A DNA stretch of 64,000 nt from Clostridium sp. CAG:302 (GCA_000431795.1 FR887372.1:1-64000), one strand, 5' to 3'; counted from the stretch's first letter, positions 34,102 through 43,247 are shown. Translations and numbers: made by a program. The notes: generated by a model from the letters alone, not told the origin.

Positions 34102-35363
34102 TATCTAGCTCCTTTATAATTTCTATTAATTAAACTACTTTCTAATTGTTTACAAGTCTCAATAGCAACTCCTACAACGATAAGTACTCCAGTACCACCA
34201 ATACTAACTGATGCTGGAAGTCCAGTAGATATAAAACTACTGAATACAATTGGAAGCCCTGCTATTGCAGCAATAAATGATGAACCTAAGAAAGTAATTC
34301 TATAAAGTATTTTCTTAATATACTTCTCAGTTTCTACTCCAGGTCTAATACCAGGAATATATCCACCACTCTTATTTAAGTTCTTAGCAAGTTCTTTTGG
34401 ATTAATTTGCATATTAGTATAGAAATAACCAAATACAAATATTAATATTATATAAAGTACAAATCCTGTTGGAGTAGTATAATTTATATAATTAGTTACA
34501 AACTTAGTAAATCCAGAATCATTACCTAAGATACCACCAATAAATGTAGGTATTGATAATATTACTGATGCAAAGATTACAGGCATTACACCAGCAGAAT
34601 TTAATTTAAATGGAATATAGCTTTGCTTTTGACCATAAGCAGAAGTTGTTCTATTAGAATATTGTATTGGTATTCTTCTTTCCGAAGATTCCTCAAATAT
34701 AACTCCTACTACTATTAATAGATATACAAGCACAAATATTATAAATCCTACTATTCCCATAGCTAATGAGCCAGTATGATTTAATATTAATGTCTTAAAT
34801 GTATCAATAAACATCTTTGGTACTGTAGATATAATACCAGCCATAATAATTAATGATATACCATTACCCATACCTTTTTGAGTTATTTGATCACCAAGCC
34901 ATAATAGGAATGCTGTACCACCAGTTAGTATTAAGGCTATCTTTAAGTATTCTACTGTACCAGCACCTTTTACAAAGGTAAATGCCATAGCAAATCCTTG
35001 TAAAAAGGCAAGTACGATACCAATATATCTATTAATTTGATTTATCTTTTGTCTTCCTTGTTCTCCACTATCTTTAAGTTCAGTGAAGTAAGGAATAATA
35101 TCCATTTGTAATATTCCAGTAATGATACTAGCGGAAATATAAGGCATAACACCTAGAGCAAATATTGAAAAGTTCTTAAGTGCTCCTCCACCAATAGCAT
35201 TAATTAATTCCCATAATCCTAAATTAGATATTGCACCTTCTGTACCTGGAACAGGGATTGTTGTTCCAACAGCGAATATTAGTAGTCCAAATAAGGTAAA
35301 ACCAATTCTTTTCCTAATATCTTTATTTTTAGGACTAAAGATTAATTTTAGATTCTTAAACAT
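34101..35363 (-). CDS. secY: Preprotein translocase channel SecY
   Basis: 420 residues with ten predicted membrane helices. Family marks: KDIRKRIGFTLFGLLIFAVG, TTIPVPGT, ALGVMPYISASIITGILQM (TM2 with the channel-gating region), FLLWLGDQITQKGMGNGISL, and the cytoplasmic loops RRIPIQYSNR and SAGVMPVIFASVIL. The main channel for secreted and membrane proteins. Follows rplO immediately. Confidence 0.98.
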   Translation of the reverse strand: MFKNLKLIFSPKNKDIRKRIGFTLFGLLIFAVGTTIPVPGTEGAISNLGLWELINAIGGGALKNFSIFALGVMPYISASIITGILQMDIIPYFTELKDSGEQGRQKINQINRYIGIVLAFLQGFAMAFTFVKGAGTVEYLKIALILTGGTAFLLWLGDQITQKGMGNGISLIIMAGIISTVPKMFIDTFKTLILNHTGSLAMGIVGFIIFVLVYLLIVVGVIFEESSERRIPIQYSNRTTSAYGQKQSYIPFKLNSAGVMPVIFASVILSIPTFIGGILGNDSGFTKFVTNYINYTTPTGFVLYIILIFVFGYFYTNMQINPKELAKNLNKSGGYIPGIRPGVETEKYIKKILYRITFLGSSFIAAIAGLPIVFSSFISTGLPASVSIGGTGVLIVVGVAIETCKQLESSLINRNYKGAR

Positions 35364-35807
35364 CTAAATCACCTCAGTTTTTCCACCAATATTTTCTATC
35401 TTCTCTTTAGCAGTCTTAGAGAAATTATTTGCTTTAACAGTTAATTTCTTAGTTAAATCACCATTTCCTAAAACTTTAACACCATCTAATTCTTTCTTTA
35501 TTAATCCTACTTCTTTAAGTAAAGCAAGATCTACTACTGTACCATCTTCAAATCTATTTAAATCTGATACATTTACAGTACTATATACTGTTCTAAACTC
35601 ATAATTGTTGAATCCTCTTTTTGATAATCTTCTGAATAATGGTAATTGTCCACCTTCAAATCCAGGTCTTACTCCACCGCCACTTCTAGCGTTTTGTCCT
35701 TTTTCACCTTTACCTGAAGTTTTACCAGTACCAGAACCAGGTCCATGACCAATTCTTTTTCTAGCTTTAGTAGAACCTTCTACTGCTTTTAATTCATGTA
35801 ATTTCAT
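35364..35807 (-). CDS. rplO: Ribosomal protein L15
   Basis: 147 residues: MKLHELKAVEGSTKARKRIG, then the glycine-rich HGPGSGTGKTSGKGEKGQNA, RSGGGVRPGFEGGQLPLFRR and RLSKRGFNN. An early-to-mid assembly protein of the large subunit. It overlaps the rpsE stop by one base. In most bacteria rpmD (L30) separates rpsE from rplO; it is absent here. Confidence 0.97.
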   Translation of the reverse strand: MKLHELKAVEGSTKARKRIGHGPGSGTGKTSGKGEKGQNARSGGGVRPGFEGGQLPLFRRLSKRGFNNYEFRTVYSTVNVSDLNRFEDGTVVDLALLKEVGLIKKELDGVKVLGNGDLTKKLTVKANNFSKTAKEKIENIGGKTEVI

Positions 35808-36412
35808 TATCTTATTTCCTCCACATTCTTATCTCTTAAGTAAGCAACGTGAGCAAGAGATTTTTGTCCTTTTAAAGCATTTAGAGTAGCTCTAGCAGCA
35901 TTAATCTTAGTACTAGACCCTTGACTCTTAGATAATACATCTTTAACACCAGCAAGTTCAAGTACATCTCTAACTGGTCCACCAGCCTTAACTCCAGTAC
36001 CTTCTTTAGCAGGTTTAAGCATTACCTTACATGCTCCTTCTTTTACTATAATATCATGAGATATAGTTCTATTATCAACAAGGTCAACTTTAATTAAATT
36101 CTTACTAGCAGCCTGTGTAGCTTTCTTAACCGCATCTGGCATTTCATGAGCTTTACCAGTACCAAGGCCTACTAGTCCTTTTCTATTTCCTACTACTACA
36201 GTAGCAGCAAATCTAAACTGTCTACCACCTTTAACAACTTTAGTTACTCTTCTTATTTCAATAACCTTATCCTCTAAGTCAGATTTAGGTTTAGAAGGTC
36301 TATTATTGTTTCTAGGTCTTTTCTTATCAAACTTACGAGTTTTATTTACTTCAGTTTTACTTACTTCTTTTTTATTTTCAGTAACTTCAGTCTTTTTATT
36401 TTCTTCGTTCAT
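35807..36412 (-). CDS. rpsE: Ribosomal protein S5, with charged N-terminal extension
   Basis: 201 residues against about 166 normally. The first 45 or so are a low-complexity Lys/Glu/Asn tail (MNEENKKTEVTENKKEVSKT, KKRPRNNNRPSKPKSD), after which normal S5 begins: DKVIEIRRVTKVVKGGRQFR, AATVVVGNRKGLVGLGTGKA, VMLKPAKEGTGVKAGGPVRD. S5 sits at the decoding region and mRNA entry. No other start with a ribosome site lies nearer the core. Confidence 0.95.
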   Translation of the reverse strand: MNEENKKTEVTENKKEVSKTEVNKTRKFDKKRPRNNNRPSKPKSDLEDKVIEIRRVTKVVKGGRQFRFAATVVVGNRKGLVGLGTGKAHEMPDAVKKATQAASKNLIKVDLVDNRTISHDIIVKEGACKVMLKPAKEGTGVKAGGPVRDVLELAGVKDVLSKSQGSSTKINAARATLNALKGQKSLAHVAYLRDKNVEEIR

Positions 36413-36432
36413 TTACTATTCCTCCTAATGAT

Positions 36433-36795
36433 CTAGAATTCTAAGCCATTTTCACGTGCAGCTTCTGCTAAAGCTTGAACACGTCCATGATAAAGATATC
36501 CTCCTCTATCAAATACAACGGCATTTATTTTTGCTTTCTTAGCTCTTTTTGCAACTTCAGCTCCAATTACTTTAGCAGCTTCTATGTTACCACCATTTTT
36601 AAGATTTAATTCTTTTTCTAATGATGATGCACTAACTAAAGTAACACCCTTAACATCGTCAATGATTTGAGCTTCAATATTTGCATTAGATCTGAACACA
36701 CAAAGTCTAGGTCTTTCACTAGTACCAGATAAATTTTCTCTGATTCTTGTGTGTCTAACTTTTCTCATTTCATTTCTTGAAACTTTCTTAATCAT
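36433..36795 (-). CDS. rplR: Ribosomal protein L18
   Basis: 120 residues: MIKKVSRNEMRKVRHTRIRE, LSGTSERPRLCVFRSNANIE, AQIIDDVKGVTLVSAS and FDRGGYLYHGRVQALAEAAR, the 5S-rRNA-binding protein. AGGAGG precedes its ATG. Between rplF and rpsE. Confidence 0.97.
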   Translation of the reverse strand: MIKKVSRNEMRKVRHTRIRENLSGTSERPRLCVFRSNANIEAQIIDDVKGVTLVSASSLEKELNLKNGGNIEAAKVIGAEVAKRAKKAKINAVVFDRGGYLYHGRVQALAEAARENGLEF

Positions 36796-36816
36796 ACTTA
36801 AGTCTCCTCCTATTTA

Positions 36817-37356
36817 TTATTTAGAAGCTTTCTTTCCTTCTTTACGACGAATTTGTTCACCTTTGTATTTAATACCTTTACCTTTATATGGTTCTGGGCT
36901 TCTTACTTTTCTTATATTAGCGGCAAATTCACCAATTTTTACCTTATCGATTCCTGATATTTCGATTTCAGTATTACTTATTTGAGTTACAGATAAACCA
37001 TTAGGTACTTCCATAACTACTGGATGAGAATATCCTGCTGATATAGTAAGCTTATTGCCGCTAGCATTAAACTTATAACCAACACCAACTATTTCTAATC
37101 CTTTCTTATAACCAGTACTAACACCATCAATCATATTTTTAATGTTAGCATTAGTAGTACCATGCATAGCATGAGTAAATTTATCATCTTTAAGTGGTTC
37201 AACTACTACAGTATTATCAACTACTTTAACACTAATGTTCTTTACTAGATCTAAAGTAAGTTCTCCTTTAGGTCCTTTAACAGTAACAACATTATTTTCT
37301 ACATTAACATTAACATTTTCAGGTATAGATAAAACTCTTTTACCAATACGGCTCAT
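36817..37356 (-). CDS. rplF: Ribosomal protein L6
   Basis: 179 residues: MSRIGKRVLSIPENVNVNVE, VVTVKGPKGELTLDL, HGTTNANIKNMIDGVSTGYK and the C-terminal RSPEPYKGKGIKYKGEQIRR. Two alpha/beta repeats; binds near the sarcin-ricin and GTPase centre. Full length. Confidence 0.97.
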   Translation of the reverse strand: MSRIGKRVLSIPENVNVNVENNVVTVKGPKGELTLDLVKNISVKVVDNTVVVEPLKDDKFTHAMHGTTNANIKNMIDGVSTGYKKGLEIVGVGYKFNASGNKLTISAGYSHPVVMEVPNGLSVTQISNTEIEISGIDKVKIGEFAANIRKVRSPEPYKGKGIKYKGEQIRRKEGKKASK

Positions 37357-37365
37357 TATCTCACC

Positions 37366-37755
37366 TTACCATACATAAGCTATTACTTCTCCACCTAAAG
37401 AATTCTTTCTAGCTTCTTTATCAGTCATAATTCCTTTAGATGTAGAGATAATTGCTATACCAAGACCATTAAGTACAGTAGGAAGCTCATCAGCACCAGC
37501 ATATACTCTTAGACCTGGTTTAGAAATTCTCTTAAGTCCAGTAATAACTCTTTCTTTATTTTTATATTTTAATGTTAATGTTATCATTTTATTAGCAGTT
37601 TCGCCTTCAATTTTATAATCCTCTATAAATCCTTCATTCTTTAGAATTTTAGCAATTTCTTCTTTCATATTAGATGCTGGGATTTCACAAGAGGCACTTC
37701 TATTTTGATTAGCATTACGTATTCTTGTAAGCATATCTGCGATTGGATCTGTCAT
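37366..37755 (-). CDS. rpsH: Ribosomal protein S8
   Basis: 129 residues: MTDPIADMLTRIRNANQNRS, IPASNMKEEIAKILKNEGFI, RISKPGLRVYAGADELP and the closing GIAIISTSKGIMTDKEARKN, GGEVIAYVW. Central-domain rRNA binder and translational repressor of spc genes in E. coli. Between rpsN and rplF. Confidence 0.97.
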   Translation of the reverse strand: MTDPIADMLTRIRNANQNRSASCEIPASNMKEEIAKILKNEGFIEDYKIEGETANKMITLTLKYKNKERVITGLKRISKPGLRVYAGADELPTVLNGLGIAIISTSKGIMTDKEARKNSLGGEVIAYVW

Positions 37756-37786
37756 TATTAATCCCTCCTTCTTTTAATTTTTGGGT

Positions 37787-37972
37787 TTACCAACTTGATT
37801 TCTTTACACCAGGTATTTGACCTTTGTAAGCAAGTTCTCTAAAACAAATACGGCAAATTCCATATTTCTTAAGAACTGCATGAGGTCTTCCACAAATTTT
37901 ACATCTAGTGTATTTTCTAACCTTAAATTTAGGTTCTCTTTCTGATTTAACAATCATTGATTTTCTTGCCAT
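37787..37972 (-). CDS. rpsN: Ribosomal protein S14, zinc type
   Basis: 61 residues from MARKSMIVKSEREPKFKVRK (37972); the upstream ATG has no fitting site. CKICG and CRICF (CxxC pairs near 24-27 and 40-43) bind zinc, so this is the short zinc form standard in Gram-positives; ends GQIPGVKKSSW. No second zinc-free S14 in the window. Confidence 0.96.
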   Translation of the reverse strand: MARKSMIVKSEREPKFKVRKYTRCKICGRPHAVLKKYGICRICFRELAYKGQIPGVKKSSW

Positions 37973-37988
37973 CTTAGTCTCCTCTTCT

Positions 37989-38528
37989 TTATTTCCTAAA
38001 AGGAACTCCAAGTTCTTTTAATAAATCAAATGCTTCTTCATTAGTTTTAGCAGTAGTAACTAATACTACATCCATACCTCTAACTTTTTCTACTTCATCA
38101 AAATTAATTTCAGGGAAGATAATTTGTTCTTTAATACCGATTGTATAATTTCCTCTTCCATCAAAACTTTTTGGAGAAAGTCCTCTAAAATCTCTAACTC
38201 TAGGTAAAGAGATAGATATTAACTTATCTAAGAAAGTATACATCTTTTCTCCTCTTAGAGTAACTTTACAACCAATTTTATGTCCTTCTCTTACTTTGAA
38301 TGAAGCTATTGACTTTTTAGCGGTAGTTTCTACAGCTTTAAGTCCTGTAATTTTTTCTAATTCATTTACAGCATTTTCTAGATTTTTTGAATTAACAGTA
38401 GCATCTCCTACTCCCATATTAACAACTATCTTTTCTAGTTTAGGAACTAACATAGGTGTAGAATAATTATACTTTTCTGTTAAACTTGGAACAACTTCTT
38501 TAATATATTTTTCTCTTAGGCGGTTCAT
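37989..38528 (-). CDS. rplE: Ribosomal protein L5
   Basis: 179 residues from MNRLREKYIKEVVPSLTEKY (38528, after GGAAGGAGG), the usual L5 length. Also KIVVNMGVGDATVNSKNLEN, KKSIASFKVREGHKIGCKVT, PRVRDFRGLSPKSFDGRGNY. Binds 5S rRNA at the central protuberance. Confidence 0.97.
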   Translation of the reverse strand: MNRLREKYIKEVVPSLTEKYNYSTPMLVPKLEKIVVNMGVGDATVNSKNLENAVNELEKITGLKAVETTAKKSIASFKVREGHKIGCKVTLRGEKMYTFLDKLISISLPRVRDFRGLSPKSFDGRGNYTIGIKEQIIFPEINFDEVEKVRGMDVVLVTTAKTNEEAFDLLKELGVPFRK

Positions 38529-38587
38529 TCTAGCTCGCCCTCCTTCCAAATCTCTAAATTATATTAGGATGTTCACTCCTATAATAA

Positions 38588-38893
38588 TTAATCTATTTTT
38601 TCATTAGACTTTTTAGATATTCTAATCTTCTTGCCTTTACTATCTTTGTCTATTTTTACCTTAGTAGGTTTCTTTGTCTTAGGATCTACTAACATTACAT
38701 TAGATACATGGATAGGTGCTTCAGTTTCAATTATTTCACCATTACCATTATTATTTTTAGGTTTTAAGTGTTTCTTAACAATATTAACACCTTCTACTAT
38801 AACTCTAGAATCTAATATCTTAGTAATTTTTCCTTCCTTACCTTTATTTGAACCAGAAACTACTACTACTTTATCACCAGTTTTTAGTTTCAT
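38588..38893 (-). CDS. rplX: Ribosomal protein L24
   Basis: 101 residues with an N-terminal KOW motif (LKTGDKVVVVSGSNKGKEGK), GVNIVKKHLKPKNNNGNGEI and VDPKTKKPTKVKI. An assembly initiator of the large subunit. A 59-base gap to rplE holds nothing else visible. Confidence 0.96.
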   Translation of the reverse strand: MKLKTGDKVVVVSGSNKGKEGKITKILDSRVIVEGVNIVKKHLKPKNNNGNGEIIETEAPIHVSNVMLVDPKTKKPTKVKIDKDSKGKKIRISKKSNEKID

Positions 38894-38912
38894 ATTATAT
38901 CCTCCTTACATC

Positions 38913-39281
38913 CTATAACACATCTTTAGCTAAACTTACAATCTTAGTAAATTCTTTATCTCTAAGTTCACGTGCTACTGGACCTAAAATACGTGTACCT
39001 ACTGGACTCTTATCATCTTTAATAATAACACATGCGTTATCATCAAATCTAATATAACTTCCGTCGTCTCTTCTAACTCCTCTTTTAGTTCTTACTATAA
39101 CGGCTTTTACTACTTTACCTGCTTTTATAGTACCATTAGGAGTAGCTTTCTTAACTGTACATACAACTATATCTCCAATATTACCTGTTTTTACTTTACT
39201 TCCACCTAGAACTCTGATTACTAATACTTCACGAGCTCCACAGTTATCCGCTACTTTTAAGCGGGTTTCTTGTTGTACCAT
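38913..39281 (-). CDS. rplN: Ribosomal protein L14
   Basis: 122 residues: MVQQETRLKVADNCGAREVL, VLGGSKVKTGNIGDIVVCTV, RTKRGVRRDDGSYIRFDDNA, GTRILGPVARELRDKEFTKI. Lies at the subunit interface. Full length. Confidence 0.98.
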   Translation of the reverse strand: MVQQETRLKVADNCGAREVLVIRVLGGSKVKTGNIGDIVVCTVKKATPNGTIKAGKVVKAVIVRTKRGVRRDDGSYIRFDDNACVIIKDDKSPVGTRILGPVARELRDKEFTKIVSLAKDVL

Positions 39282-39309
39282 ATTATTTCCTCCTTCCGAG
39301 CTAAAGAGC

Positions 39310-39564
39310 TTATAGAATAACAGCTTTCTCTATTACTTCTACTAGTTCATATCTCTTTGTTTTAGATAATGGTCTAGTTTGGGCTAAGCGAACTTTATCT
39401 CCAACATGTGCCATATTATTTTCATCGTGAGCAGCATATTTCTTTGAATATTTAACTCTTTTTCCATATAATGGATGTTTCTTGTAAGTTTCAACTTTAA
39501 CTGTAATAGTCTTATCAGCTTTATCTGAAACAACTACACCGATTAATTCTTTTCTTTCTTTCAT
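39310..39564 (-). CDS. rpsQ: Ribosomal protein S17
   Basis: 84 residues: MKERKELIGVVVSDKADKTI, TVKVETYKKHPLYGKRVKYS, GDKVRLAQTRPLSKTKRYEL. OB-fold primary rRNA binder of the small subunit. Between rpmC and rplN. Confidence 0.97.
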   Translation of the reverse strand: MKERKELIGVVVSDKADKTITVKVETYKKHPLYGKRVKYSKKYAAHDENNMAHVGDKVRLAQTRPLSKTKRYELVEVIEKAVIL

Positions 39565-39578
39565 AACTTACACCTCAC

Positions 39579-39770
39579 TTACCCTTCTCTTCTCTCATTA
39601 AGAATAGTATTTATTCTTGCTACTTCTTTTCTTAATTCATGTATTCTAGAAGGTTTTTCTAGCATACCAGTAGCCTTTTGCATTCTTAAATTGAAAAGTT
39701 CTTCTTTACATTCTGCGATTTTTTTATTTAAATCTTCTGTGGTTAATTTTCTAAGTTCATTAGTTTTCAT
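39579..39770 (-). CDS. rpmC: Ribosomal protein L29
   Basis: 63 residues: MKTNELRKLTTEDLNKKIAE, ELFNLRMQKATGMLEKPSRI, RKEVARINTILNERREG. Two-helix protein near the tunnel exit. Start overlaps the rplP stop by 11 bases. Confidence 0.97.
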   Translation of the reverse strand: MKTNELRKLTTEDLNKKIAECKEELFNLRMQKATGMLEKPSRIHELRKEVARINTILNERREG

Positions 39771-40191
39771 TTATTTCACCACTTTCTTCTTTCTTTACAA
39801 ACTTACATTTGATAGGTAACTTATGTGAAGCAAGTCTTAATGCTTCTCTAGCAGTAGCTTCATCTACGCCATCTATTTCAAACATAATTTTACCTTCTTT
39901 AACAACTGCAACCCATACTTCTGGATTACCTTTACCTTTACCTTGTCTAGTTTCTAGAGGTTTCTTAGTAAGTGATAAGTTAGGGAATATATTAATCCAA
40001 ACTTTACCACCTCTCTTCATATATCTAGTCATAGCTATTCTGGCTGCTTCGATTTGATTAGCTGTAATCCAAGCTCCTTCTTTTGCCATTAAACCATAAC
40101 TTCCAAAATGAAGTTCAGTATTACCTTTACTCTTTCCTTCATAAGGTAAACGGAAAGTTTTTCTATGTTTAGTTCTTTTTGGCATCAACAT
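39760..40191 (-). CDS. rplP: Ribosomal protein L16
   Basis: 143 residues: MLMPKRTKHRKTFRLPYEGK, FGSYGLMAKEGAWITANQIE, AARIAMTRYMKRGGKVWINI, GKGKGNPEVWVAVVKEGK. The first ATG (40191) lies eight bases after GGGAGG and matches the M-L-x-P start of other L16. Close to the peptidyl-transferase centre. Its start overlaps the rpsC stop. Confidence 0.97.
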   Translation of the reverse strand: MLMPKRTKHRKTFRLPYEGKSKGNTELHFGSYGLMAKEGAWITANQIEAARIAMTRYMKRGGKVWINIFPNLSLTKKPLETRQGKGKGNPEVWVAVVKEGKIMFEIDGVDEATAREALRLASHKLPIKCKFVKKEESGEINEN

Positions 40192-40831
40192 GAGAATTAC
40201 CTCCCTTATCTAGTATTTCACCTTTATAGATCCATACTTTTACACCTATTTTTCCATAAGTAGTATCTGCTTCACTAGTAGCATAGTCAATATCAGCTCT
40301 TATTGTATGTAGAGGAATAGTTCCTTCAGAATATCCTTCACCACGAGCAATATCAGCTCCTCCTAGTCTTCCTGATACTAATGTTTTAATTCCTTTTGCT
40401 CCAGCTTTCATAGTGTTTCTAATAGCTTTCTTTTGAGCTACTCTAAATGAAACACGGTTTTCAATATTATGAGCAATTGTATCTGCAACTATTTGTGCAA
40501 CCATATCTGGGTTCTTTATTTCAACAACAGATATTTGAATGTCTTCTTTAACTAGTTTTGAAACTTCTTTCTTTACCTTTTCAATTTCAGTACCACTTTG
40601 ACCAATTATTAATCCAGGTTTAGCAGCATAGATAAAGACTTCATTTCTCTTAGGATTTCTTTCAATAACAATTTTAGAAATACCAGCATTCTTAAATTTC
40701 TTATTTAAATATTTACGAATTTTATAATCGTTTGATAAATATTTAGAAAAGTCTTTTTCAGCATACCATTTTGATTCCCAATCTTTATTGATACCAATTC
40801 TAAGTCCTGTTGGACTGACTTTTTGTCCCAT
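40169..40831 (-). CDS. rpsC: Ribosomal protein S3
   Basis: 220 residues: GQKVSPTGLRIGINKDWESK, the KH domain around KPGLIIGQSGTEIEKVKKEV (62-81), and the C-terminal MKAGAKGIKTLVSGRLGGAD, DYATSEADTTYGKIGVKVWI. Part of the mRNA entry helicase. Between rplV and rplP. Confidence 0.97.
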   Translation of the reverse strand: MGQKVSPTGLRIGINKDWESKWYAEKDFSKYLSNDYKIRKYLNKKFKNAGISKIVIERNPKRNEVFIYAAKPGLIIGQSGTEIEKVKKEVSKLVKEDIQISVVEIKNPDMVAQIVADTIAHNIENRVSFRVAQKKAIRNTMKAGAKGIKTLVSGRLGGADIARGEGYSEGTIPLHTIRADIDYATSEADTTYGKIGVKVWIYKGEILDKGGNSHVDAKKN

Positions 40832-40848
40832 TAAACGCTCCTCCTCAC

Positions 40849-41190
40849 TTATTTCTCAGCCACTATTATAGTAATGTGACTTGTCTTATGATCGTTTCTT
40901 CCTGTACGACCTCTTGAATCAAATTTAATTCTTTTAATTACTAATGCTTCGTCAACGAAACATGTCTTAACATAAAGATTTTCTTCCTTCATGCCAAAGT
41001 TATTAACAGCATTTGCTGTAGCACTTTCTAATACTTTAGAAATAACTCTAGATGCTCTTTGAGGTTGGTTAGCAAGAATAGCTCTTGCTTCTTCAACACT
41101 CTTACCTCTTATTAAATCAATAATAAGTCTAGTCTTTCTAGGAGATATTCTAACTGTTTTTGCTACTGCTTTAGCTTCAGTTCTTTCCAT
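40849..41190 (-). CDS. rplV: Ribosomal protein L22
   Basis: 113 residues: AKAVAKTVRISPRKTRLIID, LIRGKSVEEARAILANQPQR and the beta-hairpin end IKRIKFDSRGRTGRNDHKTS that reaches into the exit tunnel. Full length. Confidence 0.97.
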   Translation of the reverse strand: MERTEAKAVAKTVRISPRKTRLIIDLIRGKSVEEARAILANQPQRASRVISKVLESATANAVNNFGMKEENLYVKTCFVDEALVIKRIKFDSRGRTGRNDHKTSHITIIVAEK

Positions 41191-41210
41191 TTTTGTCCTC
41201 CTTTAGAAAA

Positions 41211-41477
41211 TTATTTCTTATCTGATCCGTGTCCACCAAATTTTCTTGTTAGAGAAAATTCACCTAATTTGTGTCCAACCATATCTTCTGTAACATAAAC
41301 TGGAATAAATTCTTTTCCATTATGTACTGCAAAAGTATGACCAATAAATTCAGGATAGATTGTTGAACGACGAGACCAAGTTTTAATAACTTCCTTCTTA
41401 CCAGATTCGTTTAATGTTCTTACTCTTTTTAATAATCTTTCAAAGACATAAGGTCCTTTTTTAATACTTCTAGCCAT
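41211..41477 (-). CDS. rpsS: Ribosomal protein S19
   Basis: 88 residues: MARSIKKGPYVFERLLKRVR, TWSRRSTIYPEFIGHTFAVH, NGKEFIPVYVTEDMVGHKLG, EFSLTRKFGGHGSDKK. Head protein of the small subunit. Confidence 0.98.
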   Translation of the reverse strand: MARSIKKGPYVFERLLKRVRTLNESGKKEVIKTWSRRSTIYPEFIGHTFAVHNGKEFIPVYVTEDMVGHKLGEFSLTRKFGGHGSDKK

Positions 41478-41493
41478 TTAAATCTTCCTTTCT

Positions 41494-42324
41494 TTATTTC
41501 TTACGTCTAGACACGATATACTTATCTGACGCTTTCTTATTCTTTCTAGTCTTATATCCTAGAGCTGGTTTACCCCAAGGAGTCATTGGTCCTGATCTAC
41601 CGATTGGAGCTCTACCTTCACCACCACCATGTGGGTGATCATTAGGGTTCATAACAGAACCACGTACTGTAGGTCTGAATCCTTTATGTCTAGTTCTTCC
41701 TGCTTTACCAATCTTAACTAGAGAGTAGTCTTCATTTCCTACTACACCGATAGTAGCTCTACAAGTACCTAAAATCTTTCTTGTTTCACCACTACTTAAT
41801 CTTATTAATACATATTTATCTTCTCTACCAAGTATTTGAGCACTTGCTCCGGCACTTCTTGCTAAAGCTGCACCCTTACCAGGTTTTAATTCAATATTAT
41901 GAATAACAGTACCTACTGGAATATTCATTATAGGAAGTGCATTTCCTACTTTAATATCAACATTTTCGCCAGATTCTACTACTGTACCTACTGTTAATCC
42001 TTTAGGAGCTATAATATAAGCTTTTTCACCATCTTTATAAGTGATTAATGCTATATTAGCACTTCTATTTGGATCATATTCAATAGCAGATACAAGAGCT
42101 GTTACTCCATCTTTTCTTCTCTTAAAGTCGATTAATCTGTATTTTCTTTTTACTCCGCCACCTCTGTGTCTAACAGTAATTTTACCTTGATTATTTCTAC
42201 CATTAGTCTTTTTCTTAGTAACTGTTAAACTTTTTTCAGGAGTAGTCTTAGTAATTTCTTCACTAGTTAGTACAGATCTTTGTCTTGTACCAGCAGTCAT
42301 TGGTTTATAAACTCTTATTGCCAT
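41494..42324 (-). CDS. rplB: Ribosomal protein L2
   Basis: 276 residues: MAIRVYKPMTAGTRQRSVLT, RHRGGGVKRKYRLIDFKRRK, RSAGASAQILGREDKYVLIR, and the peptidyl-transferase-proximal MNPNDHPHGGGEGRAPIGRS with its conserved His. Essential for subunit association. Full length. Confidence 0.98.
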   Translation of the reverse strand: MAIRVYKPMTAGTRQRSVLTSEEITKTTPEKSLTVTKKKTNGRNNQGKITVRHRGGGVKRKYRLIDFKRRKDGVTALVSAIEYDPNRSANIALITYKDGEKAYIIAPKGLTVGTVVESGENVDIKVGNALPIMNIPVGTVIHNIELKPGKGAALARSAGASAQILGREDKYVLIRLSSGETRKILGTCRATIGVVGNEDYSLVKIGKAGRTRHKGFRPTVRGSVMNPNDHPHGGGEGRAPIGRSGPMTPWGKPALGYKTRKNKKASDKYIVSRRKK

Positions 42325-42339
42325 TATATTTCCTCCTTA

Positions 42340-42618
42340 CTAGTCGAAACTAATAGTATCGCCTTTCTTTAAAGTTACAACGGCTTTTTTATATTTACTA
42401 GTCATACCAGTATATTTACCAACTCTCTTCTTTTTAGGATGAGAATTTGTAATATTTACAGCCATTACTTTAACATTAAATTTCTTTTCAATAGCTTGTT
42501 TTATTTCTGTTTTATTAGCAGTATTAGCTACTTTGAAAGCATATTTGCCTTCAGCTTCCATTCCTGCTGATTTTTCAGTAATAATTGGTGCTAAGATTAT
42601 ATCTAAATAACTATTCAT
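42340..42618 (-). CDS. rplW: Ribosomal protein L23
   Basis: 92 residues: MNSYLDIILAPIITEKSAGM, YAFKVANTANKTEIKQAIEK, FNVKVMAVNITNSHPKKKRV. Docking site for SRP and trigger factor at the tunnel exit. Overlaps the rplD stop by one base. Confidence 0.97.
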   Translation of the reverse strand: MNSYLDIILAPIITEKSAGMEAEGKYAFKVANTANKTEIKQAIEKKFNVKVMAVNITNSHPKKKRVGKYTGMTSKYKKAVVTLKKGDTISFD

Positions 42619-43247
42619 TATTTAAGCACCTCCTCTAAAGCAGTTAATGCTTCTTCTTCAATAAGTAAGTTATCAGATGATACTAAATCATAAGTATTAA
42701 CTTCATTAGGCATTACTACCTTAACATTAGCTAAGTTTCTAGCGGCTAAACATACATTGTCAGTAAGTTCTTTAACACATACTAGAACTTTATGATTAGT
42801 TAATCCTAAAACTTCTAATAAATTAGTCATTTCTTTAGTTTTATTAGTATCGAACTTAATAGCATCTACTACTACTAATTCTTTATCTAATACTTTGTAA
42901 GATAATGCACTCTTAAGTGCTAATCTCTTTTCTTTCTTATTCATTTTCTTTGAATAATCTCTTGGTACTGGTCCAAATGCTATACCACCATGACGGTATT
43001 GAGTAGCTCTGATACTACCTTGTCTCGCATTACCAGTTCCTTTTTGTCTGTATGGCTTTCTTCCACCACCAGATACTTCTGCTCTTGTCTTAACACTAGC
43101 AGTTCCTTGTCTTGCTCCTGCCATTGCAGCTACTATTGCATCTTTAACAACTGCATCGTTAGGTTCAATGTTAAATATGTTATCTTCTAATTTTATATCC
43201 TTTACCTTTTCGCCTTTTAGACTTAAAACATCTATTTTCTTAGACAT
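42618..43247 (-). CDS. rplD: Ribosomal protein L4
   Basis: 209 residues from MSKKIDVLSLKGEKVKDIKL (43247, after AGGAGG). The tunnel loop is clear (GTASVKTRAEVSGGGRKPYR, QKGTGNARQGSIRATQYRHG), as is PRDYSKKMNKKEKRLALKSA. In E. coli L4 represses its own operon; no such site could be identified here. Confidence 0.97.
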   Translation of the reverse strand: MSKKIDVLSLKGEKVKDIKLEDNIFNIEPNDAVVKDAIVAAMAGARQGTASVKTRAEVSGGGRKPYRQKGTGNARQGSIRATQYRHGGIAFGPVPRDYSKKMNKKEKRLALKSALSYKVLDKELVVVDAIKFDTNKTKEMTNLLEVLGLTNHKVLVCVKELTDNVCLAARNLANVKVVMPNEVNTYDLVSSDNLLIEEEALTALEEVLK

